From assembly GCF_000936425.1 (NCBI RefSeq), contig NZ_AVFK01000021.1, positions 1 through 64,000 on the forward strand: 64,000 nucleotides of DNA. Direction: 5' to 3'. Under the pieces are notes generated by a model. It saw only the letters and a list, made by a program, of their open reading frames with translations, did not search any database and was not told the DNA's origin. The translations under genes and the position numbers were made by a program. Shown piece after piece: positions 1 through 9,583 of the stretch (position 1 is the stretch's first letter; each line of letters starts with the position of its first letter). Origin of the DNA: Skermanella aerolata KACC 11604 (lineage in GTDB: Bacteria; Pseudomonadota; Alphaproteobacteria; Azospirillales; Azospirillaceae).

Positions 1-334
1 TGAAACGGGATTTCGACCGCGTGGTCTTGGTTTCGGCATCGACCGGCCAGGCGTTCATCATGGCGCCGCCGACGCTCAGCATGTCCAGCGTGACCACCTT
101 GCCCTCGTGCTCGCCCTCGTCGGCGATGACCAGCCAGTCGCCCTTCTGCGGCCGCTCGGCGGCCGGGGCGGGATTGGCGGCCAGGGCGGAACCGGAGGCG
201 CCGAGGCAGCAGGCGGCCACCGCCGCCGATCCAAGGGCAAGGACCTGACGCCGCTGAAGACCCTCGCTCACGGGTCCATCACCCGTGAAACCTTCACGCG
301 GCTTGCCGTCGATCCGGGTTTGGGGACCGGGCAT
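1..334 (-). CDS. Tat-exported protein, N-terminal part (Rieske-like candidate)
   Basis: The gene starts at the ATG on the complement of 332-334 and runs off the left edge, so only about 111 codons are visible. Residues 28-36 hold a twin-arginine motif (RRQVLAL), followed by an Ala-rich hydrophobic stretch and a likely cleavage site after ALA near residue 52. The mature start (KGDWLVIADEGEHEG, then AWPVDAETKT) resembles, from memory, Tat-exported Rieske-type iron-sulfur proteins. The cluster-binding boxes would lie outside the window, so the function is not shown. A candidate operator (411-434) lies 77 bases upstream and matches the one beside the GntR/TRAP genes, which suggests co-regulation with that operon. 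Confidence 0.5.
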   Translation of the reverse strand, partial: MPGPQTRIDGKPREGFTGDGPVSEGLQRRQVLALGSAAVAACCLGASGSALAANPAPAAERPQKGDWLVIADEGEHEGKVVTLDMLSVGGAMMNAWPVDAETKTTRSKSRF

Positions 335-655
335 GTTTCCTCCATGTGTTCTTTTCCGATTTTCCATCAGGCCCTTTGCAACGAGCTCTTCTTTGGTGAA
401 TTCGGAAACCGTATTCTGAATTCGAATTCGAATCAAGGCTCCGTGGGGCTCCGCCGTCAAAAAATTTGAGATCTATCTTTCAGGTAATCCGATGATCGGT
501 GAGACGATGGAACAGCATGTGATTCATCCATGCCGCCCAAGGAGGGTGTGCCGCGCGCCGGCATCTCCGACGCACGCTCGTGATCGCTCTGCTCATTCTG
601 AAGGCTGTTTACCGACCGCTTGGCTCCGAACGTCAATCTGGCGTCCGGACCCCGG
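335..655. other. intergenic region, no gene seen
   Basis: This stretch separates the Tat-protein gene from the end of the GntR gene. Apart from the candidate operator at 411-434 it holds no convincing reading frame, RNA gene or strong terminator hairpin. Confidence 0.5.
411..434. promoter_or_regulatory. candidate GntR-family operator, copy 1
   Basis: This 24-base element begins GTATTC and contains GAATTCGAAT. It matches 1454-1477 at 20 of 24 positions without gaps. It lies upstream of the minus-strand Tat-protein gene. Because the second copy sits in the regulator/TRAP promoter, both are read as binding sites for the GntR protein at 656-1369. This is inference from similarity and position. 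Confidence 0.5.
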
Positions 656-1369
656 TCATCGCTGATCGCGCCTCAGCGACCGGCTCCGGTGGCCCGCCAT
701 GACCGCTTCCTGATGGGCTTGCAGCCGGGTCACGTAGACCTTGGCGGCGCGCGATATATGCTGCCGGGCCAGCGTCTCCACCTTGTCGGCCTCACCCGCG
801 ATGACGGCCTCCAGGATGGCGGCGTGCTCGTCCCAGATGCTGCCCGGCATCTTCTCGTCGTCGCGCAGCACTTCGCCCATGACCCGGCGCAGATAGTGCC
901 AGTTGGGCTCCATGGTCTCCGCGATCAGCAAATTGCCCGAGATGTCATAGAGGAAGCAGTGGAACGCCATGTCGGCGGCGATCTGCTTGGTGACCGAGCC
1001 GGTTTCGACCGCCTCCCGGCCGGCCGCGATCAGTTCCGGTCCTTTCTCCCGCGCCCGCTCGGGGCCGCACTCGGCCGCCTTGCGGCACGCCAGCCCTTCC
1101 AGCACCTCGCGTATTTCGTACAGGTTGCGCACGAAGTCGATGTCCAGCGGAGAAACGACAAGGCCACGCCGGGGCGCATCCCGGACCAGCCCATGATTGC
1201 GCAGCAGGAGCAGCGCTTGCTGCACCGGTTGGCGCGAGACGCCGTAAACCTCCGCCAACTCATCCTGAATCAGCCGCGAATTGGGCGGGAGCTTTCCTTC
1301 GGTGATTTCCGAAAGGATCGCTTCGTACACCTGCTCGACAAGGCGGGATTGGGTGGTCAGTGCGCGCAT
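656..1369 (-). CDS. GntR-family (FCD/FadR-type) transcriptional regulator
   Basis: This is a 237-residue regulator. The N-terminal winged helix (residues about 8-75) contains the typical GntR signature NSRLIQDELAEVYGVSRQPV with the following RRGLVV wing. The C-terminal FCD ligand domain carries the expected acidic and His residues (DMAFHCFLYD, WDEHAAIL, ARQHISRA) that usually bind a metal and a small organic acid. The ATG at the complement of 1367-1369 was chosen because the upstream in-frame residues would overlap the inverted repeat at 1444-1488 and are not GntR-like. The gene is divergent from the TRAP operon, so it is most likely its local repressor, released by the transported substrate. 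Confidence 0.9.
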   Translation of the reverse strand: MRALTTQSRLVEQVYEAILSEITEGKLPPNSRLIQDELAEVYGVSRQPVQQALLLLRNHGLVRDAPRRGLVVSPLDIDFVRNLYEIREVLEGLACRKAAECGPERAREKGPELIAAGREAVETGSVTKQIAADMAFHCFLYDISGNLLIAETMEPNWHYLRRVMGEVLRDDEKMPGSIWDEHAAILEAVIAGEADKVETLARQHISRAAKVYVTRLQAHQEAVMAGHRSRSLRRDQR

Positions 1370-1443
1370 GAGGTCCTCGGCCGGATATCGCGCGGCGCAG
1401 TTTAACGCGCCACGCACAACAAACCTATTGCAAAAATCCGGAA

Positions 1444-1488
1444 TTTGCATACTGTATTCAGAGTCCGAATTCAAATTCAGTATGCAAA
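1444..1488. promoter_or_regulatory. inverted repeat in the GntR/TRAP divergent promoter
   Basis: A perfect 11-base inverted repeat (TTTGCATACTG at 1444-1454, CAGTATGCAAA at 1478-1488) brackets the second copy of the GTATTC...GAATTC element (1454-1477). It lies between the divergent GntR gene and dctP, the expected place for an autoregulatory GntR operator. The binding protein is inferred. Confidence 0.6.
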
Positions 1489-1562
1489 AAGATCGAACCT
1501 GAACTGGCTGCGGCGATCCGGGTCACGGACCTGCCAAAAAAGCCCAGAGGGAGGAAACGAAC

Positions 1563-2594
1563 ATGGTGCATTTCGACAGGCGCGCTTTTCTGAAAGTCTC
1601 GGCGGGGGCCGTGGCGGCTGCCGGCGTAACCGGCAATCTGGGTGTCGGAGCTGCCAGGGCGCAGGGCGGCTCGTTCAAGTTCAAGCTTGGCACGGACCTT
1701 CCGGTGGCGCATCCCGTCAACGTGCGTCTTCGCGAAGCGATCGACGCCATCGCGGCCGAAACGAATGGCGCCGTCGCGATTACGCTTTTCCCGAACAATC
1801 AGCTCGGCAGTGACTCGGACATGATGTCCCAGATCCGCTCCGGCGCGCTCGAACTCGCGACGTTTCCCGGCACCGTTCTTTCGACCCTGATCCCGTCCAC
1901 CTCGCTGACCGGGCTGGGTTTTGCCTTTACCAGCTACGACAAGGTCTGGGCGGCGATGGACGGCGAGGTCGGCAACTACATCCGGCAGAACATCGGCAAA
2001 GCCAACCTGCATGCATTCGACGCCGTCTGGGACAACGGCTTCCGCCAGATCACGACCAGCAACCGGCCGATCCAGACTCCTGACGACCTGAAGAACCTTA
2101 AGATCCGGGTTCCCGTGGTGCCGCTCTGGGTTTCTATGTTCACGGCGCTGGGCGCCTCGCCGGTCAGCATTCCCCTGAGCGACGCCTACTCTTCGCTCCA
2201 GACCAAGATCGCCGACGCTCAGGAAAATCCGCTGGTGCTGATCGACTTCGCCAAGTTCTACGAGGTCCAGAAGTACTGTTCGCTGACCAACCACGCCTGG
2301 GACGGGTTCTGGATGCTCGCCAGCGGGCGGATCTGGCGCGGCGTGCCTGCGGATGTCCAGCAGGTCATGGCCAAGCATCTCAACGCCGCAGCCCTCAAGG
2401 AGCGCGATGACGTCGCGAAGGCGACCGTGGACCTCCAGAAGTCGCTGGAAGGCAAGGGACTGGTCTTCAACAAGGTCGATGTCGACGCCTTCCAGAAGGC
2501 GCTGAGCGGCACCGGCTTCTATGGCCAATGGAAGGATAAGTTCGGCGCCGACGCCTGGACGCTGGTTCAGAAATACGCCGGCAATATCGGGTGA
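1563..2594 (+). CDS. dctP: TRAP transporter substrate-binding protein
   Basis: This 343-residue periplasmic receptor is of the DctP family. It begins with a Tat-like signal (DRRAFLKVSAGAVAAAGV) cleaved near residue 34 (ARAQ-GG). The mature part starts FKLGTDLPVAHPVNVRLREA and contains the family region LKNLKIRVP, whose Arg normally contacts the ligand carboxylate, and later PLSDAYSSLQTKIADAQENP. A strong ribosome site (GGGAGGAAA) precedes the ATG. The fused membrane component follows after 4 bases, so the two form one transporter. The substrate is probably a carboxylate but cannot be named from the sequence. Confidence 0.92.
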   Translation: MVHFDRRAFLKVSAGAVAAAGVTGNLGVGAARAQGGSFKFKLGTDLPVAHPVNVRLREAIDAIAAETNGAVAITLFPNNQLGSDSDMMSQIRSGALELATFPGTVLSTLIPSTSLTGLGFAFTSYDKVWAAMDGEVGNYIRQNIGKANLHAFDAVWDNGFRQITTSNRPIQTPDDLKNLKIRVPVVPLWVSMFTALGASPVSIPLSDAYSSLQTKIADAQENPLVLIDFAKFYEVQKYCSLTNHAWDGFWMLASGRIWRGVPADVQQVMAKHLNAAALKERDDVAKATVDLQKSLEGKGLVFNKVDVDAFQKALSGTGFYGQWKDKFGADAWTLVQKYAGNIG

Positions 2595-2598
2595 GACC

Positions 2599-4491
2599 AT
2601 GAACACCGTCGATAAGATCCTCGGTGCGGCCGGACCTCCCCAGGTTTCCAAAGCGTCCCCACCGGTCGAAACCCTGCGCAAGGCGGGCAAGGTCCTTGGC
2701 TGGGCCGTTGAGCGCATTGCCGCTCTGCTCATCGTCATCGAGATATGCGTGCTTTTCTCCGGCGTGATCGCACGCTACGTCCTGCACCGGCCGCTGATCT
2801 GGACCGACGAGGTAACGTCGATCCTGTTCCTGTGGCTCGCCAGCCTGGGAGCGGTCGTCGCCTTCAGGCGGGGCGAGCACATGCGGATGACCGCCGTCGT
2901 CGGCATGGCGTCGCCGCGCGTCCGCGCTTTTCTCGAGGTCGTCGCCATAGTGGCGGCGCTGACCTTCCTGCTCTTCGTCGTCGAGCCGTCCTTCGAGTAC
3001 GCGGCGGAGGAAGCATTCATCACCACGCCGGCCCTCGAGCTGTCGAACGCCTGGCGTGCCAGCGCGCTTCCGACCGGTCTTGCGCTGATGGCCGTATTCG
3101 CGGTGCTTCGTCTGATCGACGTCGCCGACTGGCGGCTGGTCGGAACCGCCGTTCTGCTGGTTGCCGGGCTGGCTCTGGGCTTTTTCCTGATGGCGCCCTG
3201 GTTCCAGACGATCGGCAACCTCAACCTGCTGGTCTTCTTCGTCGGCGTGACGGCGGTGACCGTTTTCGCAGGCGTACCGATCGCCTTCGCGTTCGGCTTG
3301 GCGACCTACGGCTTCCTGGCGCTGACCACCAGCCTGCCCGTCATCGTCCTGATCGGCAGGATGGACGAAGGCATGTCCCATCTGATCCTGCTGTCGGTGC
3401 CGCTGTTCGTGTTCCTGGGCCTCCTGATCGAGATGACCGGCATGGCGCGGGCCATGGTGGCGTTCCTGGCGTCGCTGCTCGGGCATGTCAGGGGCGGCCT
3501 CTCCTACGTGCTTGTCGGGGCCATGTACTTGGTGTCGGGAATATCCGGGTCGAAAGCCGCCGACATGGCCGCCGTGGCGCCTGTTCTGTTCCCGGAGATG
3601 AAGGACAGGGGCGCCAAGCCCGGCGACCTCGTGGCCCTGCTTTCGGCGACCGGCGCGCAGACCGAAACCATCCCGCCGAGCATCGTGCTGATCACCGTGG
3701 GCTCGGTCACCGGCGTTTCGATTTCCGCCCTGTTCACCGGCGGCTTGCTGCCCGGACTGGTCCTTGCGGTCACGCTCTGCGCGGTGGTCTGGTATCGGTA
3801 CCGCAACGAGGACCTGTCGCATGTGCGGCGTGCCACCCGGTCGGAGATCCTGCGCAGCCTGGCGGTGGCCTTGCCGGCGATTGCCCTGCCTTTCGTAATC
3901 CGCGCCGCCGTGGTGGAAGGCGTCGCCACCGCGACCGAAGTTTCAACTCTCGGGATCGCGTACTCGCTGGTCGTAGGATTGCTGATCTACCGACGCTTCG
4001 ACTGGCGCCGCCTGATGCCGATGCTGGTGGAAACGGCAGCATTGTCGGGGGCGATCCTGCTGATCATCGGGACGGCCACGGGCATGGCGTGGTCACTGAC
4101 CCAATCCGGGTTCTCGAACACCCTGGCAGCGGCGATGACGAGCCTGCCGGGCGGAACGGCCGGTTTCTTGGCGGTCTCGATCGTCGCTTTCGTGATCCTG
4201 GGCAGCGTGCTGGAAGGTATTCCCGCCATCGTGCTGTTCGGCCCGCTGCTGTTCCCGATCGCGCATCAGGTGGGGGTGCATGAGGTCCATTACGCGATGG
4301 TCGTCATCCTCGCCATGGGCATCGGGCTGTTCGCGCCGCCCTTCGGTGTCGGGTACTACGCGGCCTGCGCCATCGGCCGGGTCAATCCGGACGAGGGCAT
4401 GAAACCGATCCTCGGATACATGGGCGGACTTGCCGTCGGACTGATCATCGTGGCGGCGATACCCTGGATATCGACCGGTTTCCTGGGATAA
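2599..4491 (+). CDS. TRAP transporter fused DctQ-DctM membrane subunit
   Basis: This 630-residue protein fuses the small 4-TM DctQ subunit (roughly residues 25-190, with LIWTDEVTSILFLWLASLGA) to the large DctM permease (from about residue 200 to the end, with FGLATYGFLALTT, GAQTETIPPSI and a closing GIGLFAPPFGVGYYAACAIG). Fusions of this kind are common in TRAP systems that use a sodium gradient. The ATG at 2599 was chosen because the upstream in-frame extension lies inside dctP. With the receptor before it, the transporter is complete. Confidence 0.92.
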   Translation: MNTVDKILGAAGPPQVSKASPPVETLRKAGKVLGWAVERIAALLIVIEICVLFSGVIARYVLHRPLIWTDEVTSILFLWLASLGAVVAFRRGEHMRMTAVVGMASPRVRAFLEVVAIVAALTFLLFVVEPSFEYAAEEAFITTPALELSNAWRASALPTGLALMAVFAVLRLIDVADWRLVGTAVLLVAGLALGFFLMAPWFQTIGNLNLLVFFVGVTAVTVFAGVPIAFAFGLATYGFLALTTSLPVIVLIGRMDEGMSHLILLSVPLFVFLGLLIEMTGMARAMVAFLASLLGHVRGGLSYVLVGAMYLVSGISGSKAADMAAVAPVLFPEMKDRGAKPGDLVALLSATGAQTETIPPSIVLITVGSVTGVSISALFTGGLLPGLVLAVTLCAVVWYRYRNEDLSHVRRATRSEILRSLAVALPAIALPFVIRAAVVEGVATATEVSTLGIAYSLVVGLLIYRRFDWRRLMPMLVETAALSGAILLIIGTATGMAWSLTQSGFSNTLAAAMTSLPGGTAGFLAVSIVAFVILGSVLEGIPAIVLFGPLLFPIAHQVGVHEVHYAMVVILAMGIGLFAPPFGVGYYAACAIGRVNPDEGMKPILGYMGGLAVGLIIVAAIPWISTGFLG

Positions 4492-4599
4492 CGACCGGAT
4501 GTCCAATTTTAGACTTGAACCGCCCGAACGATCCCTGTGTTTCCCTCGAAACGACAGACCGATCGATGAATTGGCGGTCGATATGGGAGGAAAAAGCAA

Positions 4600-6348
4600 A
4601 TGAACGACATCATCGAAAACGGCGAGCAGAACTGCGCCGGCTGGATCGCGAAGTTCCTGGCGGCGCGCGGCATCGACCGCATCTTCGGCCTGCAAGGCGG
4701 ACACATCCAGCCGATCTGGGACCATGCCGCCCGGCTTGGAATCCGCATCATCGACGTCCGCGACGAGGGCGCGGCCGTCCACATGGCCCACGCCCATGCC
4801 GAACTGACCGGCACGCTCGGCGTCGTCATGGTCACGGCGGGACCGGGGGTCACGAACACCGTCACCGCCGTCGCCAACGCCTCGCTTGCCCGCGTGCCGC
4901 TGCTGCTGCTGGGCGGTTGCCCGCCGCGTCCGCAGGTCAACATGGGACCGCTTCAGGACATCCCGCACGCCGATATCCTGAAGCCCGTCACCCGTACTTC
5001 CCGAACCGCGCGGGTTGCCGAGCAGGTGCTGCGCGAGTTGGACGAAGCGGTGGCGCGGGCGATGGGCGACCTGGGCGAGCCTGGCCCGGTCTATATCGAG
5101 ATCCCGACCGACGTGCTGCGGGTGGAGGTTCCGCCGGCCCTGGTGCTCGACGAATGGCTCCAGGCAAAACCCCGGCGCGAGCTGGCTCCCGATCCGGTGA
5201 CGGTCGGGCAAGCGGTCGAAGCCCTGTGGTCGGCCAAGCGCCCGCTGGTCGTCACGGGGCGCGGGGCCAGAGGAGCGGGAGCCGAACTGATGCGGCTGCT
5301 GGATGCCAGCGGCGCCGTCTATCTGGACACTCAGGAAAGCCGGGGGCTGGTGCCGCAGGATCATCCGGCTGTCGTCGGCGCCATGCGCGCCGCCGCGATG
5401 TCCCAGGCCGATCTGGTGGTCCTGGTCGGACGCAAGCTCGACTACCAGCTCGGCTACGGATCGCCGGCCGTGTTCCCCAACGCCCGGTTCGTCCGCATCG
5501 CGGATACCGCCGGTGAACTGATCGATAACCGGCGCGGGCAGCCGGAGCTGCTGGCAAGCCCGCGTCTGGCGCTCAGCGCCATTGCCGAGGCCGCCGGCAA
5601 CCGCACTCCCGCCGTGGACCGCGCCTGGACCGAAGGACTTCGCCGCAAGCATGTCGAGCGTACCGGGTCGGCCAAGCAGTCGCCGGCGACGGGCTCCGAC
5701 GGCAAGATCCATCCCGCCCGGATCTTCGAGGCCATCGCCCAGGCCGCCGACCCCGACTACATCGCCATCGCCGATGGCGGCGACATCCTGAGCTTCGCCC
5801 GGATCGGCCTGTCCGCCGGGACCTACATGGATTCCGGATCGTTCGGCTGCCTCGGCGTCGGCGTTCCTTTCGCCGTCGCGGCATCGCTGGCCTTCCCGGA
5901 CCGGCAGGTGATCTCGGTCAACGGCGACGGATCGTTCGGGTTCAATGCGATGGAGGTTGACACTGCCGTCCGGCACGGCGCCAAGGCCGTCTTTATCGTC
6001 TCCAACAACGCGGCCTGGAACATCGAACGCTACGACCAGGAGGTCAACTACGGTGGCCGGGTCGTCGGAACCACGCTCCGGCATTCCGACTACGCAGCCA
6101 TGGGGCGGGCTTTGGGCGCTTATGGGGAGCGGGTCGAAAACGCCGAAGACCTGCCGGCGGCTCTGCGCCGTGCGCTGGACAACGCTCCGGCCGTGCTGGA
6201 CGTCGTCACCTCGCAGACCGTCGCCTCATCCGACGGCAACAAGGGCTTGGGCTTCGTTCCCGATTACCAGCCCCTTACCGCCTGGGACGATGCGGAGAAG
6301 AAACGGCGCGAGCAGCCGTCCCATCCAGCAGGGGAGAGGACGCGATGA
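4600..6348 (+). CDS. thiamine pyrophosphate-dependent enzyme (acetolactate synthase-like)
   Basis: This 582-residue protein has the three-domain TPP fold: PYR domain with the catalytic Glu (RDEGAA, E56), a central nucleotide-type domain (residues about 190-330, [14 protein letters not shown]), and the PP domain with the cofactor motif [15 protein letters not shown] ending in NNAAW (around residue 435-465). Relatives include acetolactate synthase, oxalyl-CoA decarboxylase and 2-hydroxyacyl-CoA lyase. The stop overlaps the start of an acyl-CoA ligase by 4 bases (ATGA). That pairing favours a CoA-thioester lyase or decarboxylase over amino acid synthesis, but this is inference. A good ribosome site (GGGAGGAAA) precedes the ATG. 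Confidence 0.85.
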   Translation: MNDIIENGEQNCAGWIAKFLAARGIDRIFGLQGGHIQPIWDHAARLGIRIIDVRDEGAAVHMAHAHAELTGTLGVVMVTAGPGVTNTVTAVANASLARVPLLLLGGCPPRPQVNMGPLQDIPHADILKPVTRTSRTARVAEQVLRELDEAVARAMGDLGEPGPVYIEIPTDVLRVEVPPALVLDEWLQAKPRRELAPDPVTVGQAVEALWSAKRPLVVTGRGARGAGAELMRLLDASGAVYLDTQESRGLVPQDHPAVVGAMRAAAMSQADLVVLVGRKLDYQLGYGSPAVFPNARFVRIADTAGELIDNRRGQPELLASPRLALSAIAEAAGNRTPAVDRAWTEGLRRKHVERTGSAKQSPATGSDGKIHPARIFEAIAQAADPDYIAIADGGDILSFARIGLSAGTYMDSGSFGCLGVGVPFAVAASLAFPDRQVISVNGDGSFGFNAMEVDTAVRHGAKAVFIVSNNAAWNIERYDQEVNYGGRVVGTTLRHSDYAAMGRALGAYGERVENAEDLPAALRRALDNAPAVLDVVTSQTVASSDGNKGLGFVPDYQPLTAWDDAEKKRREQPSHPAGERTR

Positions 6349-7913
6349 ACGGACTGCTGACCATTGGGCAGATGCTGGCCGCCCAGGCGCGTCTCCAGCC
6401 CAACCGGATCGGAGCGCGTGACCTTGAGCGCGCCATGACCTTCAGGGAGTGGAACGCCCGGAGCTGCCGGCTTGCCAACGCTCTGCTCGGACTGGGGCTG
6501 CGCAAGGGCGACCGCGTCGCGGTGCTCGCCTATAACTGCGTCGAATGGGCGGAAATCTATGCCGCCGCCGCGAAGTCCGGGCTGGTGGCCGTTCCGATCA
6601 ACTTCAGGCTGGTCGGTCCGGAGATACGATACATCGTGGAGGATGCCGAAGCCTCCGCCCTGATCGTTCAGGACGCTCTGTTCCAGGAGGTCGAGGCGAT
6701 CCGGGAGGGGCTGTCCATTCCGTCCGGCAACTACGTCCATTTCGGCCGGCCAAACTGCCCGACCGGGTATCGGTCATACGAGGACCTGCTTGCCGCCGCT
6801 AGCGATGGCGAGCCCGCTGACCCCGCAAGGCCGGAAGATCCCTGGACGCTTATGTACACATCAGGCACGACCGGAAATCCCAAGGGAGCGATCCGGGGCC
6901 ACCGGGGCATGTCGATGCTGGCGCTCATGACGGAAGTGGAATTGAGCCTCCACCGCCGCGACGACGCACTTCTGGTCATGCCCATGTGCCACGCCAATTC
7001 CCTCAACTTCTTCAGCGCCTTCACCTATGTCGGCGGCACCGTCACGATCTTCTCGCGGAAAAGCTTCGATCCGGAGCTATGCCTGCGTACTTTCGGCGAG
7101 ACCGGGGCTACCTTCACGTCTCTGGTTCCGACGCAGTACGGCATGATGCTCGACGTTCCCGCCGCCGACCGGGAACGCCATCGCTTCGATCGGGTCGAGA
7201 AACTGATGATCTCCTCCGCTCCGGCGCGGGTGGAGACAAAGCGCGCTGTCATGAAGATGTTTCCGAACTCCGGCCTGTTCGAGCTTTACGGCTCGACCGA
7301 GGCCGGCTGGGTGACGATGCTGCATCCTCATGAGCAGTTCGACAAGCTGGGGACGGTCGGTCGGGAAGTGGTCGGCTCTGCGCCGATCCGCCTGCTCGAC
7401 GATAACGGCCGGGAAGTGCCGGACGGGCAGCCGGGAGAACTGTTCTCCTGCTCCCCCTACTGTTTCGACGGCTACTGGAAACAGCCGGAGAAGACGCGGG
7501 AGGCATTCATCGGCGATTACTGCACGGTCGGCGACGTGGCACTCCGCGACGATGAGGGATACATCCGTCTGATCGACCGTAAAAAGAACCTCATCATCAC
7601 CGGCGGCGAGAATGTCTATCCGACCGAGATCGAGGCCGTTCTGGCCGGTCATCCCGAGATCCAGGACGTCGCGGTGATCGGTTTGCCCGACGACAAGTGG
7701 GGCGAGCGCGTGCATGCCGTCGTGGTGCCGAAGAAGGGGGCGGCACTGGCGTCGGACACGTTGATGGAGTGGTGCAAACCGCTCCTCGCCGGTTACAAGC
7801 GCCCGCGCTCGGTTTCCCTTGCGGCGCCCGACGACCTTCCGCGCACCGCGACCGGCAAAGTTCAACACCGGTTGCTCAGACAGAAAATGATCGACAAAGG
7901 AGGTGCTCGGTAG
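6345..7913 (+). CDS. AMP-dependent acyl-CoA synthetase/ligase
   Basis: This 522-residue ANL-superfamily enzyme would form an acyl-adenylate and then a CoA thioester. It shows the P-loop-like motif [12 protein letters not shown] (about residues 170-181), the adenylate-binding [45 protein letters not shown] with its hinge, and the C-terminal PRTATGKVQ lysine loop. It is translationally coupled to the TPP enzyme, so it probably activates the same substrate brought in by the TRAP transporter. The acid activated is unknown. Confidence 0.9.
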   Translation: MNGLLTIGQMLAAQARLQPNRIGARDLERAMTFREWNARSCRLANALLGLGLRKGDRVAVLAYNCVEWAEIYAAAAKSGLVAVPINFRLVGPEIRYIVEDAEASALIVQDALFQEVEAIREGLSIPSGNYVHFGRPNCPTGYRSYEDLLAAASDGEPADPARPEDPWTLMYTSGTTGNPKGAIRGHRGMSMLALMTEVELSLHRRDDALLVMPMCHANSLNFFSAFTYVGGTVTIFSRKSFDPELCLRTFGETGATFTSLVPTQYGMMLDVPAADRERHRFDRVEKLMISSAPARVETKRAVMKMFPNSGLFELYGSTEAGWVTMLHPHEQFDKLGTVGREVVGSAPIRLLDDNGREVPDGQPGELFSCSPYCFDGYWKQPEKTREAFIGDYCTVGDVALRDDEGYIRLIDRKKNLIITGGENVYPTEIEAVLAGHPEIQDVAVIGLPDDKWGERVHAVVVPKKGAALASDTLMEWCKPLLAGYKRPRSVSLAAPDDLPRTATGKVQHRLLRQKMIDKGGAR

Positions 7914-7950
7914 CCGGTGATGAGGTGGTCATGCCGGACGTGACAGAGAC

Positions 7951-7977
7951 CCCAAGGCGATCGTCGATCGCCTTGGG
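7951..7977. terminator. hairpin between convergent operons
   Basis: A perfect 12-base stem (CCCAAGGCGATC with GATCGCCTTGGG) and 3-base loop lies between the end of the plus-strand acyl-CoA ligase gene and the end of the minus-strand nosX gene. There is no clear T run, but the position suits a bidirectional terminator. Confidence 0.6.
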
Positions 7978-8042
7978 CCTTGCACCCGCCGCATCCGGAG
8001 CCATCCCGCAAATGATCCAGAAGCCGCGTGACCGGGAACGCG

Positions 8043-9035
8043 CTACGTCGGTGTTTGGCCAGTGTCGTGGCTCGAGATCCTCATAGTGATATTCGGAATT
8101 TCATCGAGCAGGGCTGCGGCTTGGTCAGCGGACATGACGGTAAGGGCGGTGGATAGAGCATCGGCGGCAGTCGCGTTGGTGGCCGTGACGGTTACCGAAA
8201 GTGTTTCGTTCGCGCTGCGGCCGGTTGCAGGGTTGAAGATGTGTCCGAAGCGGCCGGCGACGTCGAACCGGGTGGCTAGACATGAAGATGTCGCCACTGC
8301 GGCATCGGCAATTTCAAGCACCTCGGCGTTCGGCGCATCGTCATCTTGGCCGCGCAGTCCAACCCGCCAGGGTCGTCCATCGGGGTGACCGCCTACCGCC
8401 AGCACTTCTCCCATATCCACCAGCACGTTCGTCATGCCTTCCGCCCGCAGGCGGTCGGCGACGCGGTCGGTGATGTAGCCCTGGGCGATCCCGTTCAGGG
8501 TCGCCGCCATGCCGTGCCGATTGAACGAGACCCGGTCCTCCTCGATGCGGAGCGCACGGTAATCGATCAGGGAACGCACCGCCTCGACCGCCGCCGGCGG
8601 AGGCCCCGCCGGATCGGCGCTGGGACGGGCGAAGTGCTCCGCATAGAGTTGCCACAGCGGCTGGACGGTGACGTCGAACGCCCCGTCGGTCAGGCGGCTG
8701 AACCGGACCGCCTCCGACAGCAGGCGGACCATGTCCTGCGGCGGACCGGCAAGTTCGCCGGTTCGGTTCAGGTGGACTAGAAGGCTGTCCGGACGGTAGA
8801 GGCTGAACAGCCGTTCCAGCCGGCCGACTTCCGCGAGGCAAAGGCGGATCAGGCGTTCGGCCTCTGCCGGATCGGGATGATGGAGTTGCAAGCAGGCATC
8901 GGCACCCAGCGCCACGCCGCGCCAGACGTGCAGGCCAGGACCGGCGGCACAGGCCGAAAAAGGCGGCAGCAGCGCCATTCCGCCGACCGACGCCGCGATG
9001 CCGAGGAAGCGCCGGCGGGTATGACGCGCGGTCAT
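8043..9035 (-). CDS. nosX: NosX, ApbE-type FAD:protein FMN transferase
   Basis: This 330-residue protein is exported by a Tat signal (RRRFLGIAAS). It has the ApbE fold: RLERLFSLYRPDS, FDVTVQPLW, LNGIAQGYITDRVADRL, LVDMGEVLAVGGHPDGRPWRVGL, and the C-terminal HIFNPATGRS. In N2O reducers this family attaches FMN to NosR. Its ATG overlaps the nosL stop by 4 bases (ATGA), placing it last in nosRZDFYLX. It is the only flavinylating enzyme visible near nosR. Confidence 0.93.
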   Translation of the reverse strand: MTARHTRRRFLGIAASVGGMALLPPFSACAAGPGLHVWRGVALGADACLQLHHPDPAEAERLIRLCLAEVGRLERLFSLYRPDSLLVHLNRTGELAGPPQDMVRLLSEAVRFSRLTDGAFDVTVQPLWQLYAEHFARPSADPAGPPPAAVEAVRSLIDYRALRIEEDRVSFNRHGMAATLNGIAQGYITDRVADRLRAEGMTNVLVDMGEVLAVGGHPDGRPWRVGLRGQDDDAPNAEVLEIADAAVATSSCLATRFDVAGRFGHIFNPATGRSANETLSVTVTATNATAADALSTALTVMSADQAAALLDEIPNITMRISSHDTGQTPT

Positions 9036-9583
9036 GGCGCGCTTCCGGTGTCGGTTTCCGCCGGTGGGGCCAGGATATAGTCGTCCGTTACTTCCTCGAA
9101 CCGCTTGACCGTGCCGCCGTGACTGGCGGCGAAGGCGCGGGCCGCCGCTTCTCCCGCGAAGGGCAGGGGCTCGGCATCGCCCATGCCGCCCGCGAACCCG
9201 CTGCCGACGACGAACCATGCGGTGCGGGCCTCCGTCCATCGGGCGAGGTCCGGGTGCGCCGGGTCGGTTGCCGCCTCCAGGTCGGTGACATAGATCGCGC
9301 GGTAGTCGTGCGATTCCTCGGGGAGCATCGTATAGGCGAAGGTGTCGCGGACGGAGGAGAACCAGACCGGCCTGTCCCGTCCCTTCAGGACGATCTGTCC
9401 CTTGGGGCCGGGATGGTCGAGCATGGTCATGCCGCAGTAATGCCCGACGGCCTCCGCCGTGATCGCGCGCGGCGGGGGTGGTGCCGAAGCGGCTTCGTCC
9501 TCCTTGCAGCCGGTCAGCGGCAGCAGGGGCAGTGCGGCGAGAAGGAAGGCTGCCAGCGACGACGACAAGGATTTCCGCATCAT
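9032..9583 (-). CDS. nosL: NosL, copper-binding lipoprotein of N2O reductase assembly
   Basis: This 183-residue protein starts with a lipoprotein signal (lipobox LTGC, Cys26) and contains the NosL copper-site region GHYCGMTMLDHPGPKGQI followed by PVWFSSVRDTFAYTMLPEE. It delivers Cu(I) to apo-NosZ at the outer face of the inner membrane, working with NosDFY. The start overlaps the nosY stop as ATGATG/TGA with an AGGAAG ribosome site just upstream; the second ATG (9580) is equally possible. Confidence 0.93.
   Translation of the reverse strand: MMRKSLSSSLAAFLLAALPLLPLTGCKEDEAASAPPPPRAITAEAVGHYCGMTMLDHPGPKGQIVLKGRDRPVWFSSVRDTFAYTMLPEESHDYRAIYVTDLEAATDPAHPDLARWTEARTAWFVVGSGFAGGMGDAEPLPFAGEAAARAFAASHGGTVKRFEEVTDDYILAPPAETDTGSAP

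Noticed and set aside
4093-6084. 663-codon open frame on the minus strand
   Set aside because: It lies opposite the TRAP permease and TPP enzyme genes, has no family motifs and a composition expected from high-GC third-position bias.
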